DNA of 64,000 nucleotides from Planctomycetia bacterium (GCA_015200345.1 CP054187.1:790470-854469); one strand, 5' to 3'; positions 25,666 to 35,700 are shown, counted from the first letter of the stretch. Notes: a model not told the origin generated them from the sequence alone. Translations and numbers: made by a program.

Positions 25666-28626
25666 CTACCCAGCAGATACCGGCGGACAGGTGCAGAATA
25701 GGTTCCGATCACCGTAGGCGTTGTCAATCCGCCCCACGGCCGGCCAGAACTTGTGATTCCGCACCCACGGCAGCGGGTAGGCAGCCTGCTCCCGCGGGTA
25801 CGTGTGTGGCCAGTCGTCCCGTGCCACAGCCTCGGCAGTGTGGGGCGCGCCTTTGAGGGGGTTGTCGTCGCGCGGCATCGCGCCGTTTTCAATCGCTCGA
25901 ATCTCCTCGCGGATGGCGATCATGGCTTCGCAGAAGCGATCGAGTTCTTGGCGTGATTCGCTCTCGGTCGGCTCGATCATGAGCGTGCCCGGAACGGGGA
26001 AGGACATCGTCGGGGCGTGGAAGCCGAAGTCGATCAGCCGCTTGGCGATGTCCTCGACCTTTACACCGGCCGTCTTCTCAAAGGGGCGGCAGTCGAGAAT
26101 GAACTCGTGCGCCACGCGCCCGGTTCTGCCGCGATAAAGCACGGTGTAGTGCTTCTCCAATCGTCGTGCCATGTAATTGGCATTTAGAATGGCGACCTGC
26201 GTCGCGCGCGTCAGGCCCTCGCCGCCCATCGCGGCGATGTAGACCCACGAAATCGGCAGGATTGACGGACTGCCGTACGGAGCGGCCGCCACCGCGCCGA
26301 TCGCCTTCTCGCCGGCGGAATCAGGCCGGAGGACCGGGTGCGAGGGAAGATACGGAGCGAGTGAGGCCGTGACGCAGATGGGTCCCATGCCGGGTCCGCC
26401 GCCGCCGTGAGGGATGCAGAACGTTTTGTGCAGGTTCAGATGGCAGACGTCGGCGCCGATATCGCCCGGACGGCAGAGGCCGACCTGGGCGTTCATGTTC
26501 GCGCCGTCCATGTAGACAAGACCACCATGCTGATGAACGATGTCGCAGATTTCACGGATGGCGGTTTCAAAGACGCCGTGCGTGGAGGGGTAAGTCACCA
26601 TCAGGGCGCCGAGGCGATCCGTGTGCTCGGCGGCCTTGGCACGAAGGTTTTCCACGTCGATGTTGCCGGCGGCGTCACAGGCGACGGGCACCACGGTGAA
26701 CCCGGCGACGACGGCGCTGGCGGGGTTGGTGCCGTGGGCCGACTCCGGTATAAGACAAACATCACGATTCACCTGCCCGCGCTCCCGGTGATAGGCTCGA
26801 ATCACCAGCAGGCCGGTGTATTCGCCCTGGGAACCGGCGTTGGGCTGGAGCGAGACCTTGGCGAAGCCCGTGATCTCCGCCAGCCAGGCCTCAAGCTGTT
26901 CGAACAGTGCCTGATACCCGCGCCACTGATCCGCCGGGGCGAACGGATGCAAGGCGCCGAAGGCTGGCCACGTCACGGGGATCATCTCACACGTCGCGTT
27001 GAGCTTCATCGTGCAGGAGCCGAGCGGAATCATCGCGTGGGCCAGGGAGAGATCGCGGTTCTCCAGTCGCTTCATGTAACGCAGCATCTCGGTTTCGCTG
27101 TGATAGGAACAGAAGACGGGATGCGTCAGATAGGCCGACGTTCGTTGCGGCAATTCGGCGGATGTCGCTTTGTAAGGGGAGATCGCGCTGCCGCGCGCGG
27201 AGGATTTCGCCACCGATGCAAGGGCATCGACCAGGCGCGTGATATCGTCCTCCGTGGTCGCCTCGTCCAGCGAGATCGACACGTTGACCGCGCTGGTCGC
27301 GCGAAGGTTGATCCCGGCTTTCGCGGCGGCATCCACCAGCGTCGCGGGCGAGCCGGTGTAATAGCGCTGATCGTCGAGATGGATGGTGATCGTGTCGAAG
27401 AATCGGCTCGCCGGCAGGTAATAACCCAGCGCCGCAAGCTGCTCGCGCAAACGAGCGGCCATCCCGTGAATTCCATGGGCGATTCGCCGCAGCCCCGTCG
27501 GGCCGTGATAGACCGCGTACATGCTGGCCACGATCGCCAGCAGCGCCTGGGCCGTGCAGATGTTGCTCGTCGCTTTTTCACGGCGGATGTGCTGCTCGCG
27601 CGTTTGAATCGCCAGCCGATACGCCGGCCGGCCGTGGGCATCCTTCGAGACGCCGATGATGCGCCCGGGTATCAGACGTTTGTATTCATCTTTCGTCGCC
27701 AGAAACGCCGCGTGAGGCCCGCCCAGACCCATCGGCACGCCGAACCGTTGTGCCGACCCGACGGCGATGTCCGCCCCCCACTCGCCCGGCGGCTCGATGA
27801 GCGCACACGCCAGCAGGTCCGTCGCGGCCACGACCGGCACCCCGAACTCATGCGCCCACGCCGTCAGCCCGCGATAATCCTCGATTCGCCCGTCCGTTGT
27901 CGGATATTGCAGCAACAGCCCGAACAGGGACTTCATCCGGACCGCATCCTTCGACCGGAAAAAGTCGGCCGGATCGCCGGTGGCCACTTCAATCCCCAGC
28001 GGCTGCGCCCGGGTCTTCACCACCGCAATCGTCTGCGGGTGGCAATCCGCGGCGACAAAAAAGACATTCCGCTCTTGCGACTCGCCCACGATCGACCGGC
28101 ACACGTGCATCGCCTCGGCGGCGGCCGTCGCCTCGTCCAGCAACGATGCATTGGCCAGCGGCAGGCCGGTGAGATCGGCGACCATCGTTTGAAAGTTCAG
28201 CAATGCTTCGAGGCGGCCCTGGGATATCTCCGCCTGATAGGGTGTGTATTGCGTGTACCAGCCGGGATTCTCAAGAATGTTGCGCAGGATGACCGGCGGC
28301 GTGATGCAATCGTAGTAACCCATGCCGATCATTGAACGCATCACGCGATTCTGCGCGGCGTGACCGGCCAATTCTCGAAGCACGTCGGCTTCGGTGCGCG
28401 ATGGACCAATCGCGAGCGGCTTCTTCAGGCGAATGTCCGACGGCACGGTCTCGTCGCAAAGCGCCTCCAGCGACCCGCAGCCGACGACGGCGAGCATCTC
28501 CTCGATGTCGCGGTCACGCGGGCCGAGATGACGCGGAACAAATGTTGCGGCGGGATCAATTCGTTCGAGATCGTGCGAGCGCCCGCCAGATGCGGCCGGG
28601 CCGGTGGAACTGGACGACAAGGACAT
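25666..28626 (-). CDS. gcvP: Glycine dehydrogenase (decarboxylating), P protein
   Basis: 986 residues from the ATG at 28624-28626 (MSLSSSSTG), preceded by GAGGGAGAAG; further in-frame starts up to 28782 add an unlikely leader. A single chain holds both halves of the P protein. The PLP lysine is in [17 protein letters not shown] (about residue 733), next to the glycine-rich loop of the family. The enzyme decarboxylates glycine and passes the aminomethyl group to the lipoyl arm of GcvH. It is the last gene of the minus-strand gcvT-gcvH-gcvP operon and follows gcvH closely. Confidence 0.96.
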   Translation of the reverse strand: MSLSSSSTGPAASGGRSHDLERIDPAATFVPRHLGPRDRDIEEMLAVVGCGSLEALCDETVPSDIRLKKPLAIGPSRTEADVLRELAGHAAQNRVMRSMIGMGYYDCITPPVILRNILENPGWYTQYTPYQAEISQGRLEALLNFQTMVADLTGLPLANASLLDEATAAAEAMHVCRSIVGESQERNVFFVAADCHPQTIAVVKTRAQPLGIEVATGDPADFFRSKDAVRMKSLFGLLLQYPTTDGRIEDYRGLTAWAHEFGVPVVAATDLLACALIEPPGEWGADIAVGSAQRFGVPMGLGGPHAAFLATKDEYKRLIPGRIIGVSKDAHGRPAYRLAIQTREQHIRREKATSNICTAQALLAIVASMYAVYHGPTGLRRIAHGIHGMAARLREQLAALGYYLPASRFFDTITIHLDDQRYYTGSPATLVDAAAKAGINLRATSAVNVSISLDEATTEDDITRLVDALASVAKSSARGSAISPYKATSAELPQRTSAYLTHPVFCSYHSETEMLRYMKRLENRDLSLAHAMIPLGSCTMKLNATCEMIPVTWPAFGALHPFAPADQWRGYQALFEQLEAWLAEITGFAKVSLQPNAGSQGEYTGLLVIRAYHRERGQVNRDVCLIPESAHGTNPASAVVAGFTVVPVACDAAGNIDVENLRAKAAEHTDRLGALMVTYPSTHGVFETAIREICDIVHQHGGLVYMDGANMNAQVGLCRPGDIGADVCHLNLHKTFCIPHGGGGPGMGPICVTASLAPYLPSHPVLRPDSAGEKAIGAVAAAPYGSPSILPISWVYIAAMGGEGLTRATQVAILNANYMARRLEKHYTVLYRGRTGRVAHEFILDCRPFEKTAGVKVEDIAKRLIDFGFHAPTMSFPVPGTLMIEPTESESRQELDRFCEAMIAIREEIRAIENGAMPRDDNPLKGAPHTAEAVARDDWPHTYPREQAAYPLPWVRNHKFWPAVGRIDNAYGDRNLFCTCPPVSAG

Positions 28627-28782
28627 GGGTGCGGACTTCTCCCTCGCGGCCGGTTGCAGCCGCGGCGATGGGGATGTTCTAGTCATCCGAATATCGTCGG
28701 GCAACGGGAGAGAATTGGCAATGCAGGGCAGGCACGAGCCCCTGTTGCCAGGGATCGTGGGGCAATCCCCACGCCATAGCAA

Positions 28783-29160
28783 TTACCCCAACTGCTTCTC
28801 GTAATCCCCCGCCGACAGCAGCGCCGCATGCTGGGCCGCGTCGGACACCTTCACCTTGATCATCCAGCCGCCGTCAAACGAATCGTTGTTCACCAGCTCC
28901 GGCGAATCGTTCAACTTTGTGTTGACTTCCGTCACCGTGCCGCTCACGCCAGCATACAAATCGCTCGTCGCCTTGACGCTCTCCACCTCGCCGAACGGCT
29001 TGCCCGCCGTCACCGTCGCGCCGACTTTCGGCAACGAAACGAAGGTGATATCGGTCAGTTCGTCGGCCGCGAACTTCGTAATACCGATCGTGCAGATGTC
29101 GCCCTCGAGCTTGTGCCACTCGTGGGAGGAAAGGTATCGTCGATCCGTTGGTACGCTCAT
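28783..29160 (-). CDS. gcvH: Glycine cleavage system H protein
   Basis: 125 residues, normal for the family. The lipoylation site is the Lys in GEVESVKATSDLYAGVSG (about residue 64). A C-terminal SDAAQHAALLSAGDYEKQLG matches the usual helix and end. GcvH carries the methylamine intermediate between the P, T and L proteins. It lies 24 bp after gcvT. Confidence 0.96.
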   Translation of the reverse strand: MSVPTDRRYLSSHEWHKLEGDICTIGITKFAADELTDITFVSLPKVGATVTAGKPFGEVESVKATSDLYAGVSGTVTEVNTKLNDSPELVNNDSFDGGWMIKVKVSDAAQHAALLSAGDYEKQLG

Positions 29161-29184
29161 GTTGCTCGCTCCGCTCCAGCTCCT

Positions 29185-30273
29185 TTAATTCGCCCGCTTG
29201 TAAAACGGCAGCGCCACGACCGTCGCCCCGATTCGCTCACCGCGCACATCGACGCACAGCGCCGCACCGCTCGACAGCGCCGCCGAATCGACGTACGCCA
29301 TCGCGATGGATTTCTCCAGCGTCGGACTGAACGTGCCGCTCGTCACCTCGCCCGCTTCGGCTTCGCCCACCAGCACCCTGGACCCCTGCCGCGCGATGCG
29401 ACGACCCTCCAGCACCAGCCCCGTCATCTTCCGGCGCGGCCCCTCGGCCGCAATCTTCCGAAGCGCCGCCGCCCCGATGAACTCCTTCTCCAAATCCACG
29501 CACCAGCCGCAACCCGCCGACAGCGGATCAATCTGCTCGTTCAACTCGTGCCCGTACAGCGGCATGCCCGCTTCGAGCCGAAGCGTGTCCCGCGCGCCCA
29601 GCCCAGCCGGCTTCACCGTCACGCGATCGACCCCGCCGTCCTTCGTCAGAAAGTCCCACGCCAGCACGCCCAGCCCCGATCCCAGCACGACCTCCAGCCC
29701 GTCCTCGCCGGTGTAGCCGCTGCGAAAGATGCTGTACTTCTGTCCCATGTACGATCCGCTGATGAACCCATAGCGACCCATGTCTTCTATCTTGAACGGC
29801 ATGTGCTTCTTGAACAGGTCCATCGTCGCCGGGCCCTGCACCGCCAACATGACCGACGACGCCGTCTGATCGTCCAGCTTCACGTCCCGGCCGGCCAGGT
29901 GCTTCGTCAGATGCGCCACGATCTTCTCGCGATTGCCCGCGTTGCAAACCATCAGCCATTTGTCTTCATAACGCGAGACGATCACGTCGTCGAGAATCCC
30001 TCCCGCTTCGTTGCACACGTGGCTGTACCCGCTGCGCCCGACCTTGAGCTTCCCGACGTTCCGCGTGCAGACGTGTTGCAACACCGCCTCGGCGTCCTTG
30101 CCGGTCAGGTACAGCCGCCCCATGTGGGAGACGTCGAAGATGCTGCTGGCCGTACGGGTGTGAACATGCTCCTCGACGATGCCGCGATACATGACGGGCA
30201 TCTCCCAGCCGCCGAAGTCGATCAGCCGCGCGCCGAGGGATTTGTGCGTCTCGTAAAGGGGGGTTCGTAACAT
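29185..30273 (-). CDS. gcvT: Aminomethyltransferase (glycine cleavage T protein)
   Basis: 362 residues. It starts with LRTPLYETHKSLGARLIDFGGWEMPV and contains SIFDVSHMGRLYLTGKDAEAVLQ, both typical of GcvT. A folate-site segment, RSGYTGEDGLEVVL, follows in the middle. It transfers the methylene group from lipoyl-GcvH to tetrahydrofolate and releases ammonia. First gene of the operon. The 158 bp upstream show no glycine riboswitch that I can recognise, so control of the operon is not evident. Confidence 0.96.
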   Translation of the reverse strand: MLRTPLYETHKSLGARLIDFGGWEMPVMYRGIVEEHVHTRTASSIFDVSHMGRLYLTGKDAEAVLQHVCTRNVGKLKVGRSGYSHVCNEAGGILDDVIVSRYEDKWLMVCNAGNREKIVAHLTKHLAGRDVKLDDQTASSVMLAVQGPATMDLFKKHMPFKIEDMGRYGFISGSYMGQKYSIFRSGYTGEDGLEVVLGSGLGVLAWDFLTKDGGVDRVTVKPAGLGARDTLRLEAGMPLYGHELNEQIDPLSAGCGWCVDLEKEFIGAAALRKIAAEGPRRKMTGLVLEGRRIARQGSRVLVGEAEAGEVTSGTFSPTLEKSIAMAYVDSAALSSGAALCVDVRGERIGATVVALPFYKRAN

Positions 30274-30416
30274 CCGACCAGTTTAGGCAGCCGGTGAAAG
30301 GCTGGCAAGAAACGATAATCGCAGGCGATTCACAGTCTCACCATGGCTCTTTGAAGAACTCGGACCACAACTTCGTCACGCTTTCTTAGTACTCGCTGGG
30401 CACCTCGCATCCATGT

Positions 30417-30422
30417 TATAGT
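30417..30422 (+). promoter_or_regulatory. Candidate -10 box just before the MmeI-like gene
   Basis: TATAGT ends only ten bases before the ATG at 30433, so transcription would begin within a few bases of the start codon. No ribosome site is visible and the -35 region is poor. Confidence 0.35.
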
Positions 30423-30432
30423 CTCGCCTCGT

Positions 30433-33408
30433 ATGGGTCACGAAAAAGATCGAGAAGAACGCCTAGCCAAATTCGTCGAATACGCCAAGCTCCTCGAGGG
30501 TTACGAAAAGGGCGAGGCGCAAGTATTTCTTGATCGCCTTTTCAAGGCGTTTGGTCGCCACGGCATCGTTGAAGCCGGGGCGACCATGGAGAAGCGCGTC
30601 CGCAACGATACGGGCGGAACATCCTTTGCCGACCTTGTCTTCAAGCCCGTCGTCCTGATCGAAATGAAAAAACGCGGCGAGGACCTCTCCCGCCACCTCC
30701 AGCAAGCGCTCGACTACTGGTTTCGCCTCGTCCCCAATCGCCCGCGTTACGTCGTCCTGTGCAACTTCGACGAATTCCGCATTTACGACTTCGACGTTGA
30801 TATCAACGAGCCGCAAGACAGCGTCACGCTTGACGAACTTCCCACGCGCTATGGTCCGCTTGCCTTTCTATTCCCCACCAACGAGCGACCGCTCTTCAAA
30901 GTGGACCGGCTGCATGTCACGCGCCAGGCGGCCGATCAGCTCGCCGCGGTCTACAACATTTTGGCCGCTCGCCGGAAAGTCTGCCCCGAAACGGCACAGC
31001 GGTTCATCCTTCAAATGTTGGTCGCGCTCTTCTCGGAGGATATCGGGCTGCTCCCCAAACACTTCGTCACCCGATTGCTCGAAGATTGCACCGACCCGCC
31101 CAAGGCGTTTGAACTCATCGGCGGCCTCTTTAATGCGATGAACAACCCCAGGAGCGCATCCGGCGGGCGATTCAAGGAAGTCCCCTATTTCAACGGTGGC
31201 ATCTTCTCCAAGCCGGCCCCGATTGAATTGCAGCATGAAGAACTGTCGATACTCAAGAGCGCGGCGAGATACAACTGGGCGCATGTCTCCCCGGACATCT
31301 TCGGGACGATCTTCCAGCACTCGATGGGCGCCAAAGAGCGACACGCGCTCGGCGCGCACTACACCGCCCCCACCGACATCATGAAGATCGTCGGCCCGAC
31401 CATCGTCCAGCCGTTCACCGAAGCGATTTCGCGTGCGAAGAATCCGAAGGAACTCGCTGCATTGCGCGGTAGGCTGCAATCCCTGCGCGTGCTCGACCCG
31501 GCTTGCGGCTCGGGCAACTTTCTCTATCTGGCCTACCGCGAGATGCGCCGGCTCGAAGTCGTCATCCTCACCAGGGAGAATCAACTCACCGGCGCGAAGG
31601 GGCAGACCGCACTTGGCGGGATCTCACCGAAGCAGTTCTTCGGGATGGACATCATCCCATTCGCCGTCGAATTGGCCAAAGTGACGCTCTCGCTCGCGCC
31701 CAAGCTGGCATCCGACGAACTGCACACCACTGAATCGACTCTGCCGCTTTTCAACCTCGATGCCAACATCCACTGCAAGGATGCTCTCATCAACGCCGAC
31801 GGCAGCCGTGCAGACTGGCCCGCCGCCGACATCATCATCGGAAATCCGCCCTTCCTCGGAGCCAAGCGGCTCAAGCCCGAACGCGGCGCCGACTATGTCA
31901 ACGCCGTGCGCAAGGCCTACCCCGAAGTCCCCGGCATGGCCGACTATTGCGTCTATTGGTTCCGCCGCGCACACGACCAACTCAAGCCCGCGTCGCCCGA
32001 GGACCCCTTCACCGGCCGCGCCGGACTCGTCGGCACGCAGAACATCCGTAACAACCAGTCGCGCGTCGGCGGGCTTGACCACATCGTCAAATCCGGCGTC
32101 ATCGTCGAGGCCGTCGAGAACCAGCCGTGGTCAGGCGAAGCCAACGTGCATGTCTCCATCGCCAACTGGGTCAAGACCCCCTCTCCCTCGAAGGGAGAGG
32201 GCCGGGGTGAGGGTGGCAAGCCGAACGAATCGAAACTCCTCATCCCCTCGCCGCGCAAGCTCTGGCAGAAAGTCGATCCCAAGCTGCCCTCGTTCGAAGG
32301 CGATTCACCACGCGGCCACGCGAAAGTCGTGACATCCTGCAAGCGGCGTGGACAAAGAAAAGACAAGTCGTACGAACTGGCTTTCAGGAAGTGCCCGATC
32401 ATCAACTCTGCACTGTCAGATTCTCCCGATGTTGCTAGCGCAAGAATATTGGATGTGAACGCACGCCCTCAACGATCCTTTCAGGGAGTCGTTCCAGGCT
32501 ATAGCGGATTCGTCCTAACGCTTGCCGATCGAACTCGATGGTTATGTTTTTCAAAAGTGGTCCGCCCTTTCATGGTCGGCCGAGATATGTTGACAAACGG
32601 CATACCCAGCCGCGCGATCATCGATTTTGCCGACATGGATATGCTCGCAGCCCGATCTTTTGACAAGCCATTCGACTACATCGAGAAGAATGTACTCCCG
32701 AAAGTCCGCGAGACTGCCCAGAAGGCCTCCGATAGTGATAGTGATATGGCAAAAGCACGAGCCGATCATCTGGATCGATGGTGGCAATTCTGGAATGTCC
32801 GCATTGGAATGAGGCGAGCGTTCGAGCCCCTATCGAGATATCTTGCATGTGCTCGAGTCACCAAGCGACCAGTTTTCGTCTTTTGCCATGTGGAAATACT
32901 ACCCGATGGTGCGCTTCAGACCTTCGCCTTCAACGACGACTATTCCTTCGGCATCTTGCAATCCAACGCCCATTGGGAATGGTTCGTCGCCAAGTGTTCG
33001 AAACTCAAAAGCGATTTTCGCTACACGCCTGAATCGGTCTTTGACACCTTCCCCTGGCCGCAGACGCCGACGATGAAGCAGGTGAACGATGTGGCCGCGG
33101 CCGGGCGGGAGATTCGCCGCATCCGCGCCGAGGCGTTGAAGAATATCAAGGGCGGCCTGCGCGCCCTCTACCGCTCGCTGGAACTGCCCGGCAGGAATCC
33201 GCTCAAGGATGCCCACGCCGCCCTCGACGCGGCCGTGCTGGAGGCCTACGGGTTCTCCGCCACGGGCGACATCCTCAAGCAATTGCTCGATCTGAACCTG
33301 TCCGTCGCCGCGAGGATTGAAAAGGGTGAGTCCGTCACATCGCCCGGCGTTCCGCCCTCGTACGGCGACCCCCGCCCGCTGATCACCGACGATTGCATCC
33401 AGCCGTAG
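30433..33408 (+). CDS. MmeI-like single-chain restriction-modification enzyme (type IIG/IIL)
   Basis: 991 residues. The N-terminus has an endonuclease signature with D67, nine residues, E77-M-K79, the same D-X9-E-X-K spacing as MmeI. A helical linker leads to the gamma-class adenine methyltransferase: motif I LDPACGSGNFLYL near residue 354 and motif IV NPPFLGAKR near 473. A target-recognition region and a C-terminal helical domain follow (KNIKGGLRALYRSL, AVLEAYGF). Such enzymes methylate one strand and cut about 20 bp away, so the single gene can be a complete defence system. Residues ~583-595 (TPSPSKGEGRGEG) come from an in-frame interspersed repeat at 32177-32214. No partner restriction gene is nearby. 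An orphan methylase with inactive nuclease is possible. Confidence 0.85.
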   Translation: MGHEKDREERLAKFVEYAKLLEGYEKGEAQVFLDRLFKAFGRHGIVEAGATMEKRVRNDTGGTSFADLVFKPVVLIEMKKRGEDLSRHLQQALDYWFRLVPNRPRYVVLCNFDEFRIYDFDVDINEPQDSVTLDELPTRYGPLAFLFPTNERPLFKVDRLHVTRQAADQLAAVYNILAARRKVCPETAQRFILQMLVALFSEDIGLLPKHFVTRLLEDCTDPPKAFELIGGLFNAMNNPRSASGGRFKEVPYFNGGIFSKPAPIELQHEELSILKSAARYNWAHVSPDIFGTIFQHSMGAKERHALGAHYTAPTDIMKIVGPTIVQPFTEAISRAKNPKELAALRGRLQSLRVLDPACGSGNFLYLAYREMRRLEVVILTRENQLTGAKGQTALGGISPKQFFGMDIIPFAVELAKVTLSLAPKLASDELHTTESTLPLFNLDANIHCKDALINADGSRADWPAADIIIGNPPFLGAKRLKPERGADYVNAVRKAYPEVPGMADYCVYWFRRAHDQLKPASPEDPFTGRAGLVGTQNIRNNQSRVGGLDHIVKSGVIVEAVENQPWSGEANVHVSIANWVKTPSPSKGEGRGEGGKPNESKLLIPSPRKLWQKVDPKLPSFEGDSPRGHAKVVTSCKRRGQRKDKSYELAFRKCPIINSALSDSPDVASARILDVNARPQRSFQGVVPGYSGFVLTLADRTRWLCFSKVVRPFMVGRDMLTNGIPSRAIIDFADMDMLAARSFDKPFDYIEKNVLPKVRETAQKASDSDSDMAKARADHLDRWWQFWNVRIGMRRAFEPLSRYLACARVTKRPVFVFCHVEILPDGALQTFAFNDDYSFGILQSNAHWEWFVAKCSKLKSDFRYTPESVFDTFPWPQTPTMKQVNDVAAAGREIRRIRAEALKNIKGGLRALYRSLELPGRNPLKDAHAALDAAVLEAYGFSATGDILKQLLDLNLSVAARIEKGESVTSPGVPPSYGDPRPLITDDCIQP
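32177..32214 (+). repeat. REP-like hairpin repeat, copy C, inside the restriction-modification gene
   Basis: CCCTCTCCCT faces AGGGAGAGGG, followed by CCGGGGTGAGGGT. It is nearly identical to the reverse complement of copy D at 33516-33551. The reading frame is kept through it. Confidence 0.8.
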
Positions 33409-33417
33409 CGTGGGAAC

Positions 33418-33456
33418 AAAAAAAGCGGAGGCGCACTCATCGAGCGCGCCTCCGCT
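33418..33456 (-). terminator. Minus-strand rho-independent terminator facing the restriction-modification gene
   Basis: Minus strand: AGCGGAGGCGC, loop, GCGCCTCCGCT followed by a run of T. It lies ten bases after the plus-strand stop at 33408, but its T tract is on the minus strand. Confidence 0.7.
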
Positions 33457-33515
33457 GAATGAACTTCAAACGTGTCGGCAGGTGAAAGCGCCGCGGCTGA
33501 TTGACAGCGCACGTC

Positions 33516-33551
33516 ACCCTCACCCCGGCCCTCTCCCTTGAAGGGAGAGGG
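33516..33551 (-). repeat. REP-like hairpin repeat, copy D
   Basis: The inverted counterpart of copy C (33516 ACCCTCACCCCGGCCCTCTC, continuing to GGGAGAGGG). It lies between two minus-strand terminators. Confidence 0.75.
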
Positions 33552-33638
33552 AGTGCAATGCCAGACTGATATCCGCCACCGCACACCGATCCTCGCATGT
33601 CGTGAAAAGGCGACCGCTCGTGCTCGCGGAAGCACCCC

Positions 33639-33675
33639 AAAAAAACGGAAGCGCACCGAATCGATGCGCTTCCGT
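33639..33675 (-). terminator. Rho-independent terminator of the RRM gene
   Basis: Minus strand: ACGGAAGCGCA, loop, TGCGCTTCCGT, then seven T. It lies 60 bp after the RRM stop at 33735. Confidence 0.85.
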
Positions 33676-33734
33676 CGCAATTGCACAAACACGATTGAGC
33701 TGAATCGATCTGCCCGTCGTCGGCGCGCCGCGAA

Positions 33735-34115
33735 TTACCACTCTCGTCCGCCGCCACCACCGCCGCCGCCGTAGCCGCCGCGACCGCCGCGCCCACCACC
33801 GCCGCCGCCACGACCGCCGCCGTAGCCGCCGCGACCACCGCCACCGTAGCCGCCGCCGCCGCGGTTCTCCTTCGGTCGCGCCTCGTTGACCGTCAGCGCC
33901 CGGCCGCCCTGCTGGGAACCGTTGAGCGCGTCGATCGCTGCCTGCGCCTCGGAGTCGTTGGACATTTCAACGAAGCCGAAGCCCTTGCTGCGACCGGTGT
34001 CGCGATCGCTGATGATCTGGGCGCTGGTGACCGAGCCGTGCGCCGAAAAGAGTTGTTCCAGTTCACCATCGGTCATCGAGAACGGAAGGTTGCCCACGTA
34101 CAGTTTCTTCGCCAT
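33735..34115 (-). CDS. Glycine-rich RRM RNA-binding protein
   Basis: 126 residues from the ATG at 34113-34115 (MAKKLYVGNLPF), with AGGAGG twelve bases upstream. One RRM fills residues 1-80: RNP2 is LYVGNL and RNP1 is KGFGFVEM. The rest is a G/R/Y-rich tail (GGGYGGGGRGGYGGG-type). Bacterial proteins of this type resemble plant and cyanobacterial glycine-rich RNA-binding proteins and are often cold- or stress-regulated RNA chaperones. A stable hairpin at 34151-34178 sits in its leader and may take part in such control. Confidence 0.92.
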   Translation of the reverse strand: MAKKLYVGNLPFSMTDGELEQLFSAHGSVTSAQIISDRDTGRSKGFGFVEMSNDSEAQAAIDALNGSQQGGRALTVNEARPKENRGGGGYGGGGRGGYGGGRGGGGGGRGGRGGYGGGGGGGGREW

Positions 34116-34150
34116 CTGAATTTCTGGCCTCCTGGCCATCGAACAAAAGA

Positions 34151-34178
34151 CCCGCCCAATCAAATACTTTCCGGGCGG
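34151..34178 (-). promoter_or_regulatory. Hairpin in the 5' leader of the RRM gene
   Basis: Minus strand: CCGCCC pairs with GGGCGG around a 15-nt loop, followed by GTCTTTTGTT. It sits 36 bp upstream of the RRM start codon. It could be an attenuator or thermosensor, or the remains of a terminator. Confidence 0.4.
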
Positions 34179-34480
34179 ACAAGAAAGGGCCCGTGGTCAC
34201 GGACCAGAGAGGCGGAGGCGTGCGACCGGGAAGCGGAACCATCTCCACAGAAGTGCGCGAACCCAACTCGAACGTCAAACCGACCGGTAGATAGCATACC
34301 CCGGACTGCGCCCGGCTGTAAATATGGGAATTCGTGGGCTTTTTCACATGGATGCCCGCCTTAACCTCGACCGGTCGAACGTGTCTGAACTGTGAAAGCA
34401 GGCGAAACCCCGGCCGCGCGCTGCATTCCAGACCAGGGATGGCTATTCTCCCCCGACCTTTAACCTCCAGGAGTTCATTC

Positions 34481-35695
34481 ATGCCCAATGTTCCACTCCC
34501 GGCCCTGATGGCCCTGTCCGCGTTGATCGGGCTGACCGCATCGGCGGATGCCAAGGAGAAACAAATCGTGACCGTCTCGTACGTGGTCGGTCCGGAGAAG
34601 GGTCCGCCCGAGGGGATCACGACGGTGGCGGTGATCGACGCGGGGGTGTCGAGCATTGACGGGATCAAAGGCAACGCGCGCGAGCGGAAATGGGCGGGGA
34701 TCGCTGCGGACCTGCTGGAGGCGATGTTGCAGGACGGCGCGGCGAAAGCGGCTTCATCGAGTCACAAGCTGACGGTCGTGCAGCGCCGCGCGACGAAGGC
34801 GATCCTCGATGAGCAGGACCTGCAACTGGTCGGCATCGTCGAGGGCGACGCCGCGGCGCGCGCGGGCAAGCTGCTTTCGGTGGACGGCCTCATCATGAGC
34901 CGGATCAACATCAACATCGACGTGCAGAAGCGCACCAGGTCGCAGATCGACTGGGGTCGAATGCTCGGCGGCGCGCTGGGCGGTCCGCCGCCGGCGCCGC
35001 GCGACGTGCGGTATCGTCGCGGTCCGGGTCCGTTTCGCGGGCGGCTGGGAGGAGGAGGCGGTCCCGGTCTTCCGACGCGCGAGATCGAGGAGATCAGCCG
35101 CAGCCTGACGGTGCAGTGTTCGTTCAGTTTGGTCGATGCGGTGACGGGCAAGAGCGTGCTGCACCATGCGCCGCCGGTGTTTCAAAAGACGGATAAGAAA
35201 TCGCCGGATTTCTTTTTCGGTCAGTTCATTGAGGCGGGCGACCTCGATCCGGTGGATCACTTCATCGGTGAGCTGGTGGAGCGGGCGGCGCGGGATTTCG
35301 CCAGCCGACTGGTGCCGGTGACGGTGGAGCAGACTTATGAGATCATCGGGCGCGGCAAGTACGGCGAGCAGGCGGTGCGGGCCTTGCGCGGCGACAACTT
35401 CCGCGAGGCGATCGCTCTCTTTGAGAAGGAATACCAGAAGGAACCGGACGAACCGGACACGGTCTTCGCGCTGGCCGTGACGTGCGAGCTGGCAAACGAA
35501 TACGAGCAGGCGCTGAAATGGTATCAGACGCTCGTATCAATGAAGGAAGCGGACGAGGATGACTTGCCGATGTACCTCGACGCGAAAAAGCGGCTGACGG
35601 CGCACATCGGGCGGATCCTTCGCAGCGCACCCAGGGAGATTCCGCCAAACGGCGAAACGGCATCGGGCGAAGAAAACCGGCAACCACAGCCGTGA
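34481..35695 (+). CDS. Secreted CsgG-like protein with C-terminal TPR
   Basis: 404 residues from the ATG at 34481 with AGGAG eight bases upstream; the signal peptide is MPNVPLPALMALSALIGLTASADA. Residues ~85-160 (VVQRRATKAILDEQDLQLVGIVEGDAAARAGKLLSVDGLIMSRI is the region) match the CsgG/LpoB-like fold found in curli export and penicillin-binding-protein activators. A P/G/R-rich insertion (GGPPPAPRDVRYRRGPGPFRGR area) interrupts the domain. The C-terminus carries TPR-like helices (NFREAIALFEKEYQKEPDEPDTVFALAVT). It lacks a lipobox, unlike true CsgG. It may form or help an envelope complex; the partner is unknown. Confidence 0.65.
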   Translation: MPNVPLPALMALSALIGLTASADAKEKQIVTVSYVVGPEKGPPEGITTVAVIDAGVSSIDGIKGNARERKWAGIAADLLEAMLQDGAAKAASSSHKLTVVQRRATKAILDEQDLQLVGIVEGDAAARAGKLLSVDGLIMSRININIDVQKRTRSQIDWGRMLGGALGGPPPAPRDVRYRRGPGPFRGRLGGGGGPGLPTREIEEISRSLTVQCSFSLVDAVTGKSVLHHAPPVFQKTDKKSPDFFFGQFIEAGDLDPVDHFIGELVERAARDFASRLVPVTVEQTYEIIGRGKYGEQAVRALRGDNFREAIALFEKEYQKEPDEPDTVFALAVTCELANEYEQALKWYQTLVSMKEADEDDLPMYLDAKKRLTAHIGRILRSAPREIPPNGETASGEENRQPQP

Positions 35696-35700
35696 TGCGT

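Noticed and set aside
26407..28335. A 642-codon plus-strand open frame opposite gcvP
   Set aside because: gcvP on the minus strand is a complete recognised enzyme; the mirror product (R/H/V-rich) has no family features.
30274..30432. Glycine riboswitch before gcvT
   Set aside because: The region lacks the conserved glycine aptamer cores and tandem arrangement; only a short leader without recognised structure is seen.
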